Assembly (NCBI RefSeq): GCF_022953055.1
Contig: NZ_JALJEJ010000004.1
Span: 124,001-188,000 of the forward strand
Source: Mucilaginibacter straminoryzae
GTDB taxonomy: Bacteria > Bacteroidota > Bacteroidia > Sphingobacteriales > Sphingobacteriaceae
DNA length: 64,000 nt
Direction: 5' to 3'
This document shows positions 31,837 through 40,537 of the stretch, piece after piece. Position numbers and translations under genes: made by a program. Below the pieces are notes generated by a model. The model ran no database searches, was not told where the DNA came from, and saw only the letters and a program-made list of their open reading frames with translations. Position 1 is the first letter of the stretch. Every line of letters starts with the position of its first letter.

Positions 31837-32820
31837 GTGAATTACAGACAGTTTAAAGAAGTTAAAATAGCCGAAGTCGGGCTGGGCACCTGGCAACTCG
31901 GCAGCGCCGACTGGGGCAATGTGAATGAGCATGAAGCACACCAGATCTTACAGGCTTATGTAGATGCGGGCGGTAATTTTATTGATACGGCCGATGTTTA
32001 CGGCATGGGTGTGAGCGAACGCACGATCGGCAGCTTTTTAAAAACTACCGATAAGGAAATCTTTGTGGCAACAAAATTGGGCCGCAGAGGCGACGATGGG
32101 AACGGCTGGCCGCAAAACTTCACCTACGATGCCATGAAACGCCAAGCGGAGGATTCCTTAAAGAACCTCGACCTGTCCCAGTTATTTCTGGAACAGCTGC
32201 ACTGTATCCCGACAGAAGAAATGCGGGCTGGTAAGGTGTTCGATCACCTGCGTAAGCTGCAGCAAGAGGGTTTGATCCGTTATTTCGGTGCGAGTGTGGA
32301 AACCAGCGAAGAGGCTTTGATCTGCCTCGAGCAGGAAGGTTTGGCGTCGCTTCAGATCATCTTCAACATGTTCCGTCAGCACGTGGCGGATGAAATTTTT
32401 GCCAAAGCCAAAGAAAAGGGTGTCGCGCTGATTGTCCGTGTTCCGCTGGCTAGTGGATTGTTAACGGGTAAATTTAATGAAAGCACGTCTTTCGCCCCTA
32501 CCGATCACCGCAACTTCAACGCCAACGGAGATGCCTTTAATGCAGGGGAAACATTTTCGGGTATAGAGTTTAACGAGGGTATCCAACTCGCGGCGCGAAT
32601 AAACCGTATGCTGCCAGACCACCGTATGGCGCAATGGGCGATACGCTGGATATTGGATCACCCCGAGGTAACTACCGTTATCCCGGGCGCTAGCAAGGTA
32701 ACGCAGGTTCATAACAACGTACAGGCTTCTGCCATGCCGCCGTTATCGCTGCATATCCATAATAAGTTACGAACGTTTTACAACGAAGAGATTAAACAGA
32801 AAATCCGCGGGCATTTTTAG
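31837..32820 (+). CDS. aldo/keto reductase
   Basis: 327 residues from GTG. GLGTWQLG at the start, GGNFIDTADVYGMGVSE with the catalytic Asp/Tyr, and VATKLGRRG with the Lys are present; the catalytic His region reads LEQLHCIPTEE. QWAIRWILDHPEVTTVIPGAS near the end binds NADPH. It reduces aldehydes or ketones in the cytoplasm; the substrate is unknown. Convergent with the macro-domain gene (17 nt). Confidence 0.9.
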   Translation: MNYRQFKEVKIAEVGLGTWQLGSADWGNVNEHEAHQILQAYVDAGGNFIDTADVYGMGVSERTIGSFLKTTDKEIFVATKLGRRGDDGNGWPQNFTYDAMKRQAEDSLKNLDLSQLFLEQLHCIPTEEMRAGKVFDHLRKLQQEGLIRYFGASVETSEEALICLEQEGLASLQIIFNMFRQHVADEIFAKAKEKGVALIVRVPLASGLLTGKFNESTSFAPTDHRNFNANGDAFNAGETFSGIEFNEGIQLAARINRMLPDHRMAQWAIRWILDHPEVTTVIPGASKVTQVHNNVQASAMPPLSLHIHNKLRTFYNEEIKQKIRGHF

Positions 32821-32837
32821 GTGGATATCAGCAGCAG

Positions 32838-33362
32838 CTACACCAGAAGCTTTTCGTAGATGGAAAAGTTTTCATCATCATAACAGATGAAGATTACCTG
32901 CTGCAGAAGCTGCTGCTGTTCAAGATAGTTTTTCACGGTAGTAACAGCTATTTCGGCGGCCTCCGGCTTCGGAAAGCCATAAATACCGGTACTGATATTT
33001 GGAAATGCAATAGTACTGATCCTATTCCGGAATGCTAATTGCACACTGTTTAAATAACAAGACGCCAACAGTTCAGGCTCGTTTCGGTTCCCTCCGTTCC
33101 ATACCGGGCCAACGGTATGGATCACATTCTTTGCCGGCAACCTACCGCCACTTGTAATTACGGCTTCACCCGTTTTGCAGCCTCCCTGCCTTGCTACAAT
33201 GGCACGGCATTCTTCCAGAATCTGCGGACCGCCTGCCCGGTGGATGGCACCATCTACTCCTCCCCCGCCCATCAGACTGCTGTTAGCGGCATTAACGATT
33301 GCGTCTACCTCCAGTTTGGTAATATCACCCTTTAAAAGCCTGATGGCGCCTGCAGTTTTCAT
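32838..33362 (-). CDS. macro domain protein (O-acetyl-ADP-ribose deacetylase-like)
   Basis: 174 residues from the ATG giving [20 protein letters not shown]; a longer reading from 33425 overlaps the upstream gene and is not used. [24 protein letters not shown] (given by its parts IVNAANSS and [10 protein letters not shown]) and [12 protein letters not shown] are the ADP-ribose-binding loops; the catalytic Asn and Asp of the YmdB/MacroD type are present. It removes acetyl groups from O-acetyl-ADP-ribose or ADP-ribose from proteins. Downstream of a thioesterase gene, 46 nt apart. Confidence 0.92.
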   Translation of the reverse strand: MKTAGAIRLLKGDITKLEVDAIVNAANSSLMGGGGVDGAIHRAGGPQILEECRAIVARQGGCKTGEAVITSGGRLPAKNVIHTVGPVWNGGNRNEPELLASCYLNSVQLAFRNRISTIAFPNISTGIYGFPKPEAAEIAVTTVKNYLEQQQLLQQVIFICYDDENFSIYEKLLV

Positions 33363-33408
33363 AGCTATTTGTATTGATCCAATACGGGATACGCAATAAG
33401 CCTGCCGC

Positions 33409-33927
33409 TTATTCTCTGTCCACAAAGAACGCTTTCAGTTCCGTGGCATCGTCAGGCTGCATACGGCCGGCCAATATCAAGCGTAATTGGCGGCGACGTA
33501 AAGCACCATCATACAATTGCTTTTCGTGCTCGGTTTCAGGGTGAAGTTCTGGTACCGGTACAGTCACATTATTTTGGTCTAAAGCCACAAAGGTATAGTA
33601 GGCTTCGTTACTCTTAATTTTGGTATTGGAGGGGATATTTTGCGCCCAAACATCCAGCCGCACCTCTACAGAGGTGTTAAAAGCACGGGTTACCACGGCT
33701 TCAATCATCACGGCATCGCCCAGTTTTATGGGTTGCTTAAATGAAACGTTATCTACCGAAGCTGTCACCACCATACGGTTACAATGCTTTTGTGCAGACA
33801 TTGCCGCAGCAATATCCATCCAGTAAAGCAGGCGACCGCCCATTAAATTACCCAGGGTATTGGTATCGTTCGGCAGAACCAATTCGTTCATCACAGTATA
33901 GCTTCCGGCAGGTGTTTTATTTGTCAT
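33409..33927 (-). CDS. acyl-CoA thioesterase (hotdog fold, YciA-like)
   Basis: 172 residues. [23 protein letters not shown] contains the catalytic Asn/Asp and the hotdog helix (given by its halves NDTNTLGN and GGRLLYWMD); [14 protein letters not shown] follows. The ~55-residue tail is charged. It hydrolyses acyl-CoA to CoA and acid in the cytoplasm. A TATCTTTG element ends 7 nt before the ATG. Confidence 0.9.
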   Translation of the reverse strand: MTNKTPAGSYTVMNELVLPNDTNTLGNLMGGRLLYWMDIAAAMSAQKHCNRMVVTASVDNVSFKQPIKLGDAVMIEAVVTRAFNTSVEVRLDVWAQNIPSNTKIKSNEAYYTFVALDQNNVTVPVPELHPETEHEKQLYDGALRRRQLRLILAGRMQPDDATELKAFFVDRE

Positions 33928-33934
33928 ACTCGGG

Positions 33935-33942
33935 CAAAGATA
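33935..33942 (-). promoter_or_regulatory. -7 element (TATCTTTG) of the thioesterase gene
   Basis: Exact TAnnTTTG on the minus strand, 7 nt before the ATG; predicted 5' leader only ~3 nt. Confidence 0.55.
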
Positions 33943-34063
33943 ATTATTAATACCACGGGTTGTGGAGGGTAGATTTCATCCTTTTGTATCCGCTTCAAAA
34001 AAATTTAAATTTTCAGGGTGATATTTAACCGTTTTTTGGTACATCTGTATAAAAGCACTGTTT

Positions 34064-34600
34064 ATGAGAGCGATTGCTTTAACAACGATAAAAGAACGTG
34101 AAGCCTTTTTTATGGCGCTCTATAAAAAGGTGTTTCCGGTAGTAGCCAGATACGTTAGCAGGCGCGGCGGAAACGAAGACGACGCGGCAGATATTTTCCA
34201 GGACAGCGTAGTGATCTACTATGAAAAAGTGGTATCAGGCGATATGGACTGTAAAGACGAACAAGCCTACCTGATGGGTATCTGCAAGAACCTGTGGTTA
34301 AAAAGGTTTAATAACGGAAAGAATTTGCCGTTTAACGAGCAGTTTGACGATTTAATTGCTGAAGACAAGCCGGTACAACCCGCGGTCGAAAAACTGATGC
34401 ACTACCTGGAAAATGCCGGCCAGAAGTGTATGAACCTGCTTCGGGCATTCTATTATGACCAGTTGCCTTTGAAAGACATTGCAGCGTTATTGGGGTACTC
34501 GGGCGAACGTTCCGCAACAGTGCAGAAGTACAAGTGCCTGGAGAAAGTAAGAGCAACCGTTAAACAAAAAGCATTGCAGTATGAGGACTTTGTTGAATGA
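34064..34600 (+). CDS. sigma-70 family (ECF-like) RNA polymerase sigma factor
   Basis: 178 residues. Region 2 around residues 20-90 (VARYVSRRGGNEDDAADIFQDSVVIYYEK, named by NEDDAADIFQD; QAYLMGICKNLWLKRF) and region 4 from ~125 (KCMNLLRAFYYDQLPLKDIAALLGYS, named by LKDIAALLGYS) are clear; region 3 is absent as in ECF factors. Its 3' end overlaps the start of an 89-residue protein by 20 nt, which suggests coupled translation and a regulatory partner. Confidence 0.88.
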   Translation: MRAIALTTIKEREAFFMALYKKVFPVVARYVSRRGGNEDDAADIFQDSVVIYYEKVVSGDMDCKDEQAYLMGICKNLWLKRFNNGKNLPFNEQFDDLIAEDKPVQPAVEKLMHYLENAGQKCMNLLRAFYYDQLPLKDIAALLGYSGERSATVQKYKCLEKVRATVKQKALQYEDFVE

Positions 34601-34850
34601 GGTAGCCGAGATAGAAAACTATCTTCACCACAAAAACCAGCCGCAAGACCGTTTACTTTTTGAAGCGAAATTGCTTTTAAACGAAACGCTGCGCGAGAAC
34701 ACAGATGCACAGCAACATACTTATTCCATTATAAAACAATACGGTCGGCAGCAGTTAAAGGCCGAACTGAAAGCCGTTCATCAAAAGCTGTTCAGCGAAC
34801 CGCAACACCGGTCATTTGCGCAGATGATCAAACAGCTGTTTCGCCGCTAA
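34581..34850 (+). CDS. small helical protein coupled to the sigma factor (possible anti-sigma partner)
   Basis: 89 residues. The start overlaps the sigma gene by 20 nt in another frame. The sequence (LLNEVAEIENYLHHKNQP, LLFEAKLLLNETLRE, KAELKAVHQKLF) is helical and charged, without a membrane segment or zinc ligands. The N-terminal EIENYL...LLFEAKLLL pattern resembles the zinc-less anti-sigma-like N-termini found downstream of Bacteroidota sigma factors. Function inferred from position only. Confidence 0.6.
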   Translation: MRTLLNEVAEIENYLHHKNQPQDRLLFEAKLLLNETLRENTDAQQHTYSIIKQYGRQQLKAELKAVHQKLFSEPQHRSFAQMIKQLFRR

Positions 34851-34894
34851 ACAAGCGTAATCCACTTATTTCTTACTTAAAAACTCATCTTGTT

Positions 34895-35590
34895 ATGCAA
34901 ATTAACAAACAGGAATTCTATGCCTATGCGGTAAAGCATCGCCGTATTAACAGCACCCATGTCGAAAAGTTTATCGGCACTATAGAAGCGGCCATTCAAC
35001 CCCGTGCCATGACACCCTACATCACCGAAGAGCGACAGTTAAACGTAGCGCAGATGGATGTATTCTCGCGCCTGATGATGGACCGTATTGTCTTTCTGGG
35101 CAGTGCGGTCGATGATAACGTAGCAAATATTATCCAGGCGCAACTGCTCTTTCTGCAATCTGTGGATAGCAAAAAAGATATCCAGATGTATATTAATTCG
35201 CCCGGCGGATCTGTATACGCAGGGCTCGGTATCCATGACACCATGCAATTCATCGGCCCCGATGTAGCGACGATTTGCACAGGTGTAGCCCTCAGCTTTG
35301 GCGCCGTACTGCTTTGCGCAGGTGCGGCAGGTAAGCGGGCTGCACTCCCACATTCGCGGATTATGTTCCATCAACCCCACGGCGGGGCACAGGGGCAGGC
35401 CTCTGATATGGAAATCCAGATCCGCGAGTACCTGAAACTAAAGCAGGAACTGAATGAGATTATCGCCAGGCACTGTGGGCAGGACTACGAGAAGGTTCGT
35501 GAAATAACCGACCGTGACTACTGGCTAACCGCTAAAGAAGCAAAGGTATTTGGCGCGATAGACGAGGTTTTGGGAGGACCTAATGATTAA
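34895..35590 (+). CDS. clpP: ClpP-family serine protease
   Basis: 231 residues. The catalytic triad is complete at Ser134 (GVALSFGAVLL), His159 (IMFHQP) and Asp208 (TDRDYWLT); Ser-His and His-Asp spacings (25 and 49) equal those of E. coli ClpP. SPGGSVYAGLGIHD lines the substrate channel. The N-terminal ~45 residues do not match the usual axial loops. No clpX or other AAA+ partner is adjacent; it follows the sigma factor pair by 44 nt. It may be a second ClpP paralogue with special partners, but a second copy would have to be shown in the genome. Confidence 0.88.
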   Translation: MQINKQEFYAYAVKHRRINSTHVEKFIGTIEAAIQPRAMTPYITEERQLNVAQMDVFSRLMMDRIVFLGSAVDDNVANIIQAQLLFLQSVDSKKDIQMYINSPGGSVYAGLGIHDTMQFIGPDVATICTGVALSFGAVLLCAGAAGKRAALPHSRIMFHQPHGGAQGQASDMEIQIREYLKLKQELNEIIARHCGQDYEKVREITDRDYWLTAKEAKVFGAIDEVLGGPND

Positions 35591-35643
35591 ATGAGCGAAT
35601 GGGAGAAGAAGTGAATGACAGAATAATGAAAAGTTAGATATCA

Positions 35644-35711
35644 CTCCCTCGGGAGGGTCAGGGAGGGGTTTATTTCTTCAACCCCTTCCTCCTCCTTCCC
35701 AATGGGAAGGA
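35644..35711. repeat. compound palindromic (REP-like) sequence between converging genes
   Basis: Left arm CTCCCTCGGGAGGG followed by TCAGGGAGGGGTT; right arm AACCCCTTCCTCC followed by TTCCCAATGGGAAGG. Each arm is itself a palindrome and the two arms are roughly complementary. It lies between the stop codons of clpP and the T9SS plug gene, so it may end both transcripts. The palindrome hit by the IS element at 26795 is of the same C/G-rich kind. Confidence 0.6.
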
Positions 35712-35733
35712 ATCGCACTAACCCAAGCCCTAT

Positions 35734-37044
35734 TTACCTTCCCACTGTGCTGATCTGCCTGAAACCGATCAGCTCTTCCCAACGTGCGCCAGGCGGACGG
35801 TAGTAAACCAATATTTGGTACGTATTCTGGGTTTCGAAATGATTACCTTCTGTTGTAGAAATATCCGGCTGATGGTTACTGTTCAGCATCACGTATTCGT
35901 AATCGTAAACGCCTTGCTTAAATAATGCGTTATAGTAGTATCGTCCGCGGGTAGCATCGTACTCCATTTTGCTTTGGGCATCGGTGCGGTAATTGTTGAA
36001 TTTACCAACCAGGTACACCTCCTGATCAGCAGAAGAACCGGAAGCTGCCAGATTAAAATAAACCCGTGCATAATCGGCATCCGTTTTAGGGTCGCGGCCT
36101 TCCTGGTTAAGGATGAAAAAGCCGCCATCATTATCATACTGGAACAGGTAATTATCCTGCCCGCGCTTTTGGTCTGTCAGCAGTAAAACGGTGTTGGCGG
36201 TATCGCGAAAGATACGGCCTATCTGCTCGGAGTTAAGCCGGAGCGAACGGATATCGAAATGCCGGAATTCGTTACCGCCAGGGAAATCATTAATCGCGAT
36301 GTCGTTATATACCAGCGAAGACCCGCGAATAAAAGTGGGCCGGGTATTCATTTGCCCCAACTCATACCGCCCATTTTGCATCACCAACACTCGGATATCA
36401 CTATAAGGATTCTGTACCGCCATACCCGCAAAATCTACCTGGAAGTTTACCTTCTGGTTAGTTTGCCGTAGGGCCACATTGGCCGATGGTACTACTTCTG
36501 CCTGGATACTTGCCCGCGAACTGACCACGTAAAAATGTTGTGTTAGCACTATTTTATTCGGGTCGCCATCCTCGTAAACTTTTAGCACATAATTACCCGG
36601 AAGCTTTGGCGCAATGTTCCTGTTGGGTAGCGTCAGTTCGTAATGGATGTACTTCTTCAGCGTAGTTACAGAGTAGCGGTAATCCATGATCCGGTCTTCC
36701 GTAAAACTTTGCAGGTATTCTGTTGGCGATATGCGCGACGAATTCCACGCGGCATCACAATGCTCGATGGTATAGCTAAAGTTCCGGCTATTGGTGCTCA
36801 GATCATCAAAGCTAAGCAAGAGTTGTTCCGCGCTATTCAGCGTAATTACCGGTAAAGAATTTTCTTTTGCCGCATTGTAAAACTGAACGGTTTTTATTTG
36901 CGGCTGAAAAGTTTGATCGGTATAGGGTTGGGCTGTAGAGGAAAGAGAAATTAATCCCAACATCGTCATTGCGAGGAACGAAGCAATCTTAATTCTTTTT
37001 GAAAGAAAGGTATTATTGGTGATTGCTTCTTCGCATTTGCTCAT
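35734..37044 (-). CDS. type IX secretion system plug domain protein (DUF5103)
   Basis: 436 residues from the ATG at 37044. From ~residue 40 (YTDQTFQPQIKTVQFYN, NSAEQLLLSFDDLSTN, YTIEHCDAAWNSS, and later YLVGKFNNY and YEYVMLNSN) it matches DUF5103, the plug that closes the SprA translocon of type IX secretion. The signal peptide core (RIKIASFLAMTMLGLISLSS) is partly encoded by a copy of the 91-bp repeat covering 36964-37054; a downstream start at 36969 leaves a signal that is too short, so I keep 37044. Located in the periplasm or outer membrane. No other T9SS genes nearby. Confidence 0.85.
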   Translation of the reverse strand: MSKCEEAITNNTFLSKRIKIASFLAMTMLGLISLSSTAQPYTDQTFQPQIKTVQFYNAAKENSLPVITLNSAEQLLLSFDDLSTNSRNFSYTIEHCDAAWNSSRISPTEYLQSFTEDRIMDYRYSVTTLKKYIHYELTLPNRNIAPKLPGNYVLKVYEDGDPNKIVLTQHFYVVSSRASIQAEVVPSANVALRQTNQKVNFQVDFAGMAVQNPYSDIRVLVMQNGRYELGQMNTRPTFIRGSSLVYNDIAINDFPGGNEFRHFDIRSLRLNSEQIGRIFRDTANTVLLLTDQKRGQDNYLFQYDNDGGFFILNQEGRDPKTDADYARVYFNLAASGSSADQEVYLVGKFNNYRTDAQSKMEYDATRGRYYYNALFKQGVYDYEYVMLNSNHQPDISTTEGNHFETQNTYQILVYYRPPGARWEELIGFRQISTVGR

Positions 37045-37430
37045 CGCAATGACGGTTTAAATGTGTTTAACTAAATATTGTCATTGCAAGACCTTTAAAA
37101 GGCCGTGGCAATCTGGTCGATTGTGATTATCCGTTGAGATTGCTTCGTCGTTCCTTCTCGCAATGACATTTCTACTTTAATTTCTTTTGTTCTTTATTTT
37201 AAAACAGCTGTCATTGCGAGACCTTGAAAAGGTCGTGGCAATCTGGGCCAATTGTGATTATTCGTTGAGATTGCTTCGTCGTTCCTTCTCGCAATGACAT
37301 TTCTACTTTAATTTCTTTTGTTCTTTATTTTAAAACAGCTGTCATTGCGAGACCTTGAAAAGGTCGTGGCAATCTGGGCCGATTGTACTTATCTGTTAAG
37401 ATTGCTTCGTCGTTCCTCCTCGCAATGACA
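36964..37430. repeat. four copies of a 90-91 bp palindromic element
   Basis: Copies at 36964-37054, 37079-37168, 37209-37299 and 37340-37430. Each begins TGTCATTGCGAG (first copy CGTCATTGCGAG) and ends in the complement CTCGCAATGACA or a close variant, with a second inner pairing between GGCAATCT and AGATTGC. Copies 2-4 repeat with periods of 130-131 bp including a nearly identical 40-bp linker, so they arose by tandem duplication. Copy 1 overlaps the 5' end of the T9SS plug gene. Similar ATTGCGAG...GAAGCAATCT repeats are common in Bacteroidota. Confidence 0.85.
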
Positions 37431-37441
37431 TCAAAGCAAAG

Positions 37442-39358
37442 CTACGCTTCCAGTTCCATAATCTGCTCGGCCAGTGTCTCCCACTGCTGCTGTAGTAGTT
37501 TTAGCTGATTCTGCTTTTGCTGATACCCGCTGTTGGTATCCGCAAGCTTTGCCTGATCATTAAATACGGCAGGATCTGCCAGCTTTTCTTCATACTGCTT
37601 CACTTCCTTTTCGAGGGCAGCGATTTGGTCTTCCATTTTTTGCAGATCGCTGTTCAGTTTTTTCAGCTGCTTGCTTTTGTCTTCAGAGGGTTGTTGCTGC
37701 TTAGGCGCTTCTTTCTTTTCTTCCTTCTTTGGCGCAGATGCAGCGGCTTTAGGCTGAACTTTCCTTTTAGCCATCCATTCTTCGTACTCTACATACGTAC
37801 CCGGATATTCCTTGATCTTCTGGTCTTCAATAAACCATATCTTATTGGCAATATTTGCCAGAAAGTGACGGTCGTGCGATACGGCAATCACCGTTCCTTC
37901 ATACTGCTGTAGGGCCTGGATCAGGATATTTACCGATTGCATATCCAGGTGGTTGGTAGGCTCATCCAGAATCAGGAAGTTAGCGTCAGCAGTCAATGCC
38001 TTAGCCAATGCCACACGCGACTTCTCGCCACCGGATAACACCCTGATCTTTTTGAACACATCATCGCCTGTAAACAGGAAGCTACCCAAAATTGAACGCA
38101 ATTCAGTTTCGGTATGTCGTGGCGCAAAAGCCTGCAACTCTGCCAGGATTTCGTTATCCAGATGCAGCGATTCCAACTGGTGCTGCGCAAAGAAGGTTTT
38201 GGTTACGTTATAACCAGTATCCGCTTTACCGGTAAACTCGTGGTCTGTCCCTGCAATAATTCTCAATAAGGTTGACTTACCACGTCCGTTCGCACCGATC
38301 AGCGCAATTTTGTCGCCTTTTTCAATTACAGCATCTGAGTGGCTTAAGATCTGAAGATTAGGGTAGCTTTTACTCAGATCTTCAATGTTTACTACATTTC
38401 GACCGGATTGCTTGCTGAACTTGAAAGTGAAGTTTACCGTTGGGTTATCATCATCCACATCATCCACACGGTCCATCTTTTCCAGCATCTTGATGCGCGA
38501 CTGCGCCATTTTAGCTTTAGAAGCCTTCGCCCGGAAACGTTCGATCAGTCTTTCTTCCTGCTTGATTTTGGCCTGCTGGTTTTTATACTCCCCGCGCTGG
38601 ATTTCTTCACGCAGGGCTTTCTCTTCCAGGTAGAAGGTATAGTTACCAGCGTAAACAGTTAACTTCCCTTTGCGAGATTCCACCGTGCGGTTAATTACCT
38701 TGTCGAGGAACCAGCGGTCGTGTGATACGATGACGATGGCACCTTCAAAGTTACGCAGGTATTCTTCCAGCCACTGGATCGATGGTAAGTCTAAGTGGTT
38801 GGTAGGCTCATCGAGCAGCAGGATGTCCGGTGCCTGTAACAGAATTTTAGCCAGCATTACACGCATACGCCATCCACCAGAAAAGGTGCTGAGCTTACGA
38901 TGTGTATCTTCTTCGGTAAAACCCAGACCTGCTAAAATCTCATGCGCTTTGTATTCGATATTATAACCATCGAGCGATTCAAACTCGTGCTGTTTATCGC
39001 TCAGTTTATTCAGTAAATCTTCGCTATAGTCGGTTTCCAGCTTTTTTAGCAGGTTTTCAATCTCGGTATGCAGCTGGTTTTGGCGTTCGAATGCTTCCAT
39101 TGCCACATGCAGGATAGATTTTTCTGAAGCATAAGACAGCAGATCCTGATTTAAATAACCAATGGTCAGGTCTTTAGACTTTGAAATAGAACCAGAGGTG
39201 GGCGTATAGTCACCAACGATCAACTTCAGTAAGGTAGTTTTACCGGTACCGTTAGCACCGATCAGGCCTATTTTTTCCCCGGGTTTAATATGCCAGTTGG
39301 CTTCGTCATAAAGAGCTCTCGCACCAATCTCGAACGTAAGGTTATTTATAGCAATCAT
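37442..39358 (-). CDS. ABC-F family ATPase (Uup/EttA-like)
   Basis: 638 residues, two ABC domains without membrane parts. Walker A motifs GANGTGKTTLLK (~36) and GANGRGKSTLLR (~355), signatures FSGGWRMR and LSGGEKSR, Walker B ILLLDEPTNHLD and FLILDEPTNHLD. The linker between domains is long and charged, and the last ~95 residues are a Lys/Glu/Gln-rich spacer and coiled coil, as in Uup. ABC-F proteins act at the ribosomal E site or on DNA transactions. The upstream -7 element TATCTTTG ends 7 nt before the ATG, and an ATGTAA start-stop lies in between. Confidence 0.93.
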   Translation of the reverse strand: MIAINNLTFEIGARALYDEANWHIKPGEKIGLIGANGTGKTTLLKLIVGDYTPTSGSISKSKDLTIGYLNQDLLSYASEKSILHVAMEAFERQNQLHTEIENLLKKLETDYSEDLLNKLSDKQHEFESLDGYNIEYKAHEILAGLGFTEEDTHRKLSTFSGGWRMRVMLAKILLQAPDILLLDEPTNHLDLPSIQWLEEYLRNFEGAIVIVSHDRWFLDKVINRTVESRKGKLTVYAGNYTFYLEEKALREEIQRGEYKNQQAKIKQEERLIERFRAKASKAKMAQSRIKMLEKMDRVDDVDDDNPTVNFTFKFSKQSGRNVVNIEDLSKSYPNLQILSHSDAVIEKGDKIALIGANGRGKSTLLRIIAGTDHEFTGKADTGYNVTKTFFAQHQLESLHLDNEILAELQAFAPRHTETELRSILGSFLFTGDDVFKKIRVLSGGEKSRVALAKALTADANFLILDEPTNHLDMQSVNILIQALQQYEGTVIAVSHDRHFLANIANKIWFIEDQKIKEYPGTYVEYEEWMAKRKVQPKAAASAPKKEEKKEAPKQQQPSEDKSKQLKKLNSDLQKMEDQIAALEKEVKQYEEKLADPAVFNDQAKLADTNSGYQQKQNQLKLLQQQWETLAEQIMELEA

Positions 39359-39365
39359 TTACATA

Positions 39366-39373
39366 CAAAGATA
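39366..39373 (-). promoter_or_regulatory. -7 element (TATCTTTG) of the ABC-F gene
   Basis: Minus-strand TATCTTTG, 7 nt before the ATG. A TTG suitable as -33 box (20-nt spacer) is provided by the adjacent heptamer array. Confidence 0.6.
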
Positions 39374-39386
39374 CCCTTTTGAGCGT

Positions 39387-39557
39387 CAAGAGGCAAGAGA
39401 CAGGAATCAAGAAACAAGAGACAAGATTTACATAGAGTTAATGGCAACTAAAAAAGCCAGTAAGCAAATTTCTCGCTCCCTGGCTCTCTATTTTCTAACG
39501 CGATAAAATAAGACAAAGGAAACAAGGTCCTGCTTCTTGTCTCTAATATCTTGCTTC
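39387..39557. repeat. inverted pair of heptamer arrays without a gene between
   Basis: Left array 39387-39428: CAAGAGG, CAAGAGA, CAGGAAT, CAAGAAA, CAAGAGA, CAAGATT. Right array 39530-39557: CTGCTTC, TTGTCTC, TAATATC, TTGCTTC, which is the complement-strand form of the same unit (RRNCAAG). About 100 bp lie between, with a further weak run of the kind near 39470-39495 but no open frame of note. The right array ends 6 nt from the stop codon of the GDSL hydrolase gene. Confidence 0.75.
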
Positions 39558-39563
39558 TAAAAA

Positions 39564-40325
39564 CTAACCCTTAATTGTTTCCAGCCAGGCGTGGCCCATC
39601 AGGTTAGCACCTGCCACGCTTGGGTGTACGCCGTCTGTAGTCCAGTAACTGCCGGGGGCCAGTTCAAGAGCCTTATTAAAGATAGATTGATAAGGAATAA
39701 ACACGGCATTATATTGTTGTGCAATTTCCTTTGCTGCTACCCGGTATTCGTCAAAAGTGGGGTACCATTTATCGTCAACGGCTTTTACGTCTTTTAACGC
39801 GAACGGTTCGCCAATAATCAGTTTAACGTCCGGCAGCGCTTGTTTGGTTCTGTCAAGCAAGGCCGCATAATCTTTTCGATAAGTATCTATGGTGCCTTTG
39901 TAGCCGCCGGTTAAGGTATGCCAGAAATCATTAACACCAATTAAAATACTCAGCACGTTTGGCTTCAGCGCCAGGCAGTCGTCATTCCAGCGATCTGCCA
40001 ACTGGTAAACCTTGTTCCCGCTGATGCCTTTGTTATAAACCTGTAAGGCTTTAGTCGGATATTTGTAAAGCAACCCACCGCCTACTACAGCAGCATAACC
40101 ATTACCTAAAGCGCCGGAACTGTTAGGCACTGTCTGCTTTTTGTCGCGGCCCCAATCGGTAATAGAATCTCCCTGCAGCAGGATCACATCCTTTTCGTTC
40201 AGTTCTACCTTCTTTTTCAGGCTGCTTTCTGCAAAAGCAGAGGTAATAATGGCAGGCACGGTAACTGCCGCTAAGCCCGCAGTAACAGCTTTGGTAAGGA
40301 AATCGCGGCGACTATCCAGTTTCAT
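39564..40325 (-). CDS. secreted SGNH/GDSL hydrolase with Tat signal
   Basis: 253 residues from the ATG giving MKLDSRRDFLTKA, a twin-arginine signal followed by an Ala-rich core; a longer reading from 40403 is not used. ILLQGDSITDWG holds the nucleophile Ser (block I), ISGNKVYQL a Gly for block II, IGVNDFWH the Asn of block III, and DGVHPSVAG the Asp/His of block V. Such enzymes deacylate sugars or lipids outside the cytoplasm; substrate unknown. Monocistronic between a heptamer array and lepB. Confidence 0.9.
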   Translation of the reverse strand: MKLDSRRDFLTKAVTAGLAAVTVPAIITSAFAESSLKKKVELNEKDVILLQGDSITDWGRDKKQTVPNSSGALGNGYAAVVGGGLLYKYPTKALQVYNKGISGNKVYQLADRWNDDCLALKPNVLSILIGVNDFWHTLTGGYKGTIDTYRKDYAALLDRTKQALPDVKLIIGEPFALKDVKAVDDKWYPTFDEYRVAAKEIAQQYNAVFIPYQSIFNKALELAPGSYWTTDGVHPSVAGANLMGHAWLETIKG

Positions 40326-40537
40326 GATAATTGTAGATTTAACATGGTTTTTAAGAGCGTCTAATATAAATATTGTTTGTGAACACGTAGGCGCTAAAAG
40401 CAAAAAGTGAATAATCTCGCCTTATTGTTACAGCCTCCCTTGTTCATACTACATACCCTGATGCTAAAACTTTCATTTACTGTAACAAAGCAGCTTTCGC
40501 ACACTCTAATTTTTAAACCTAATAAACAACCGGACTG

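Noticed and set aside
34895-35590. Inactive ClpP (ClpR-like)
   Set aside because: Ser134, His159 and Asp208 are all present at the normal spacing.
37079-37430. Regular repeats that could be a CRISPR array
   Set aside because: The repeated units are 91-bp palindromes and the linkers are nearly identical to each other, whereas CRISPR spacers must differ. No cas genes.
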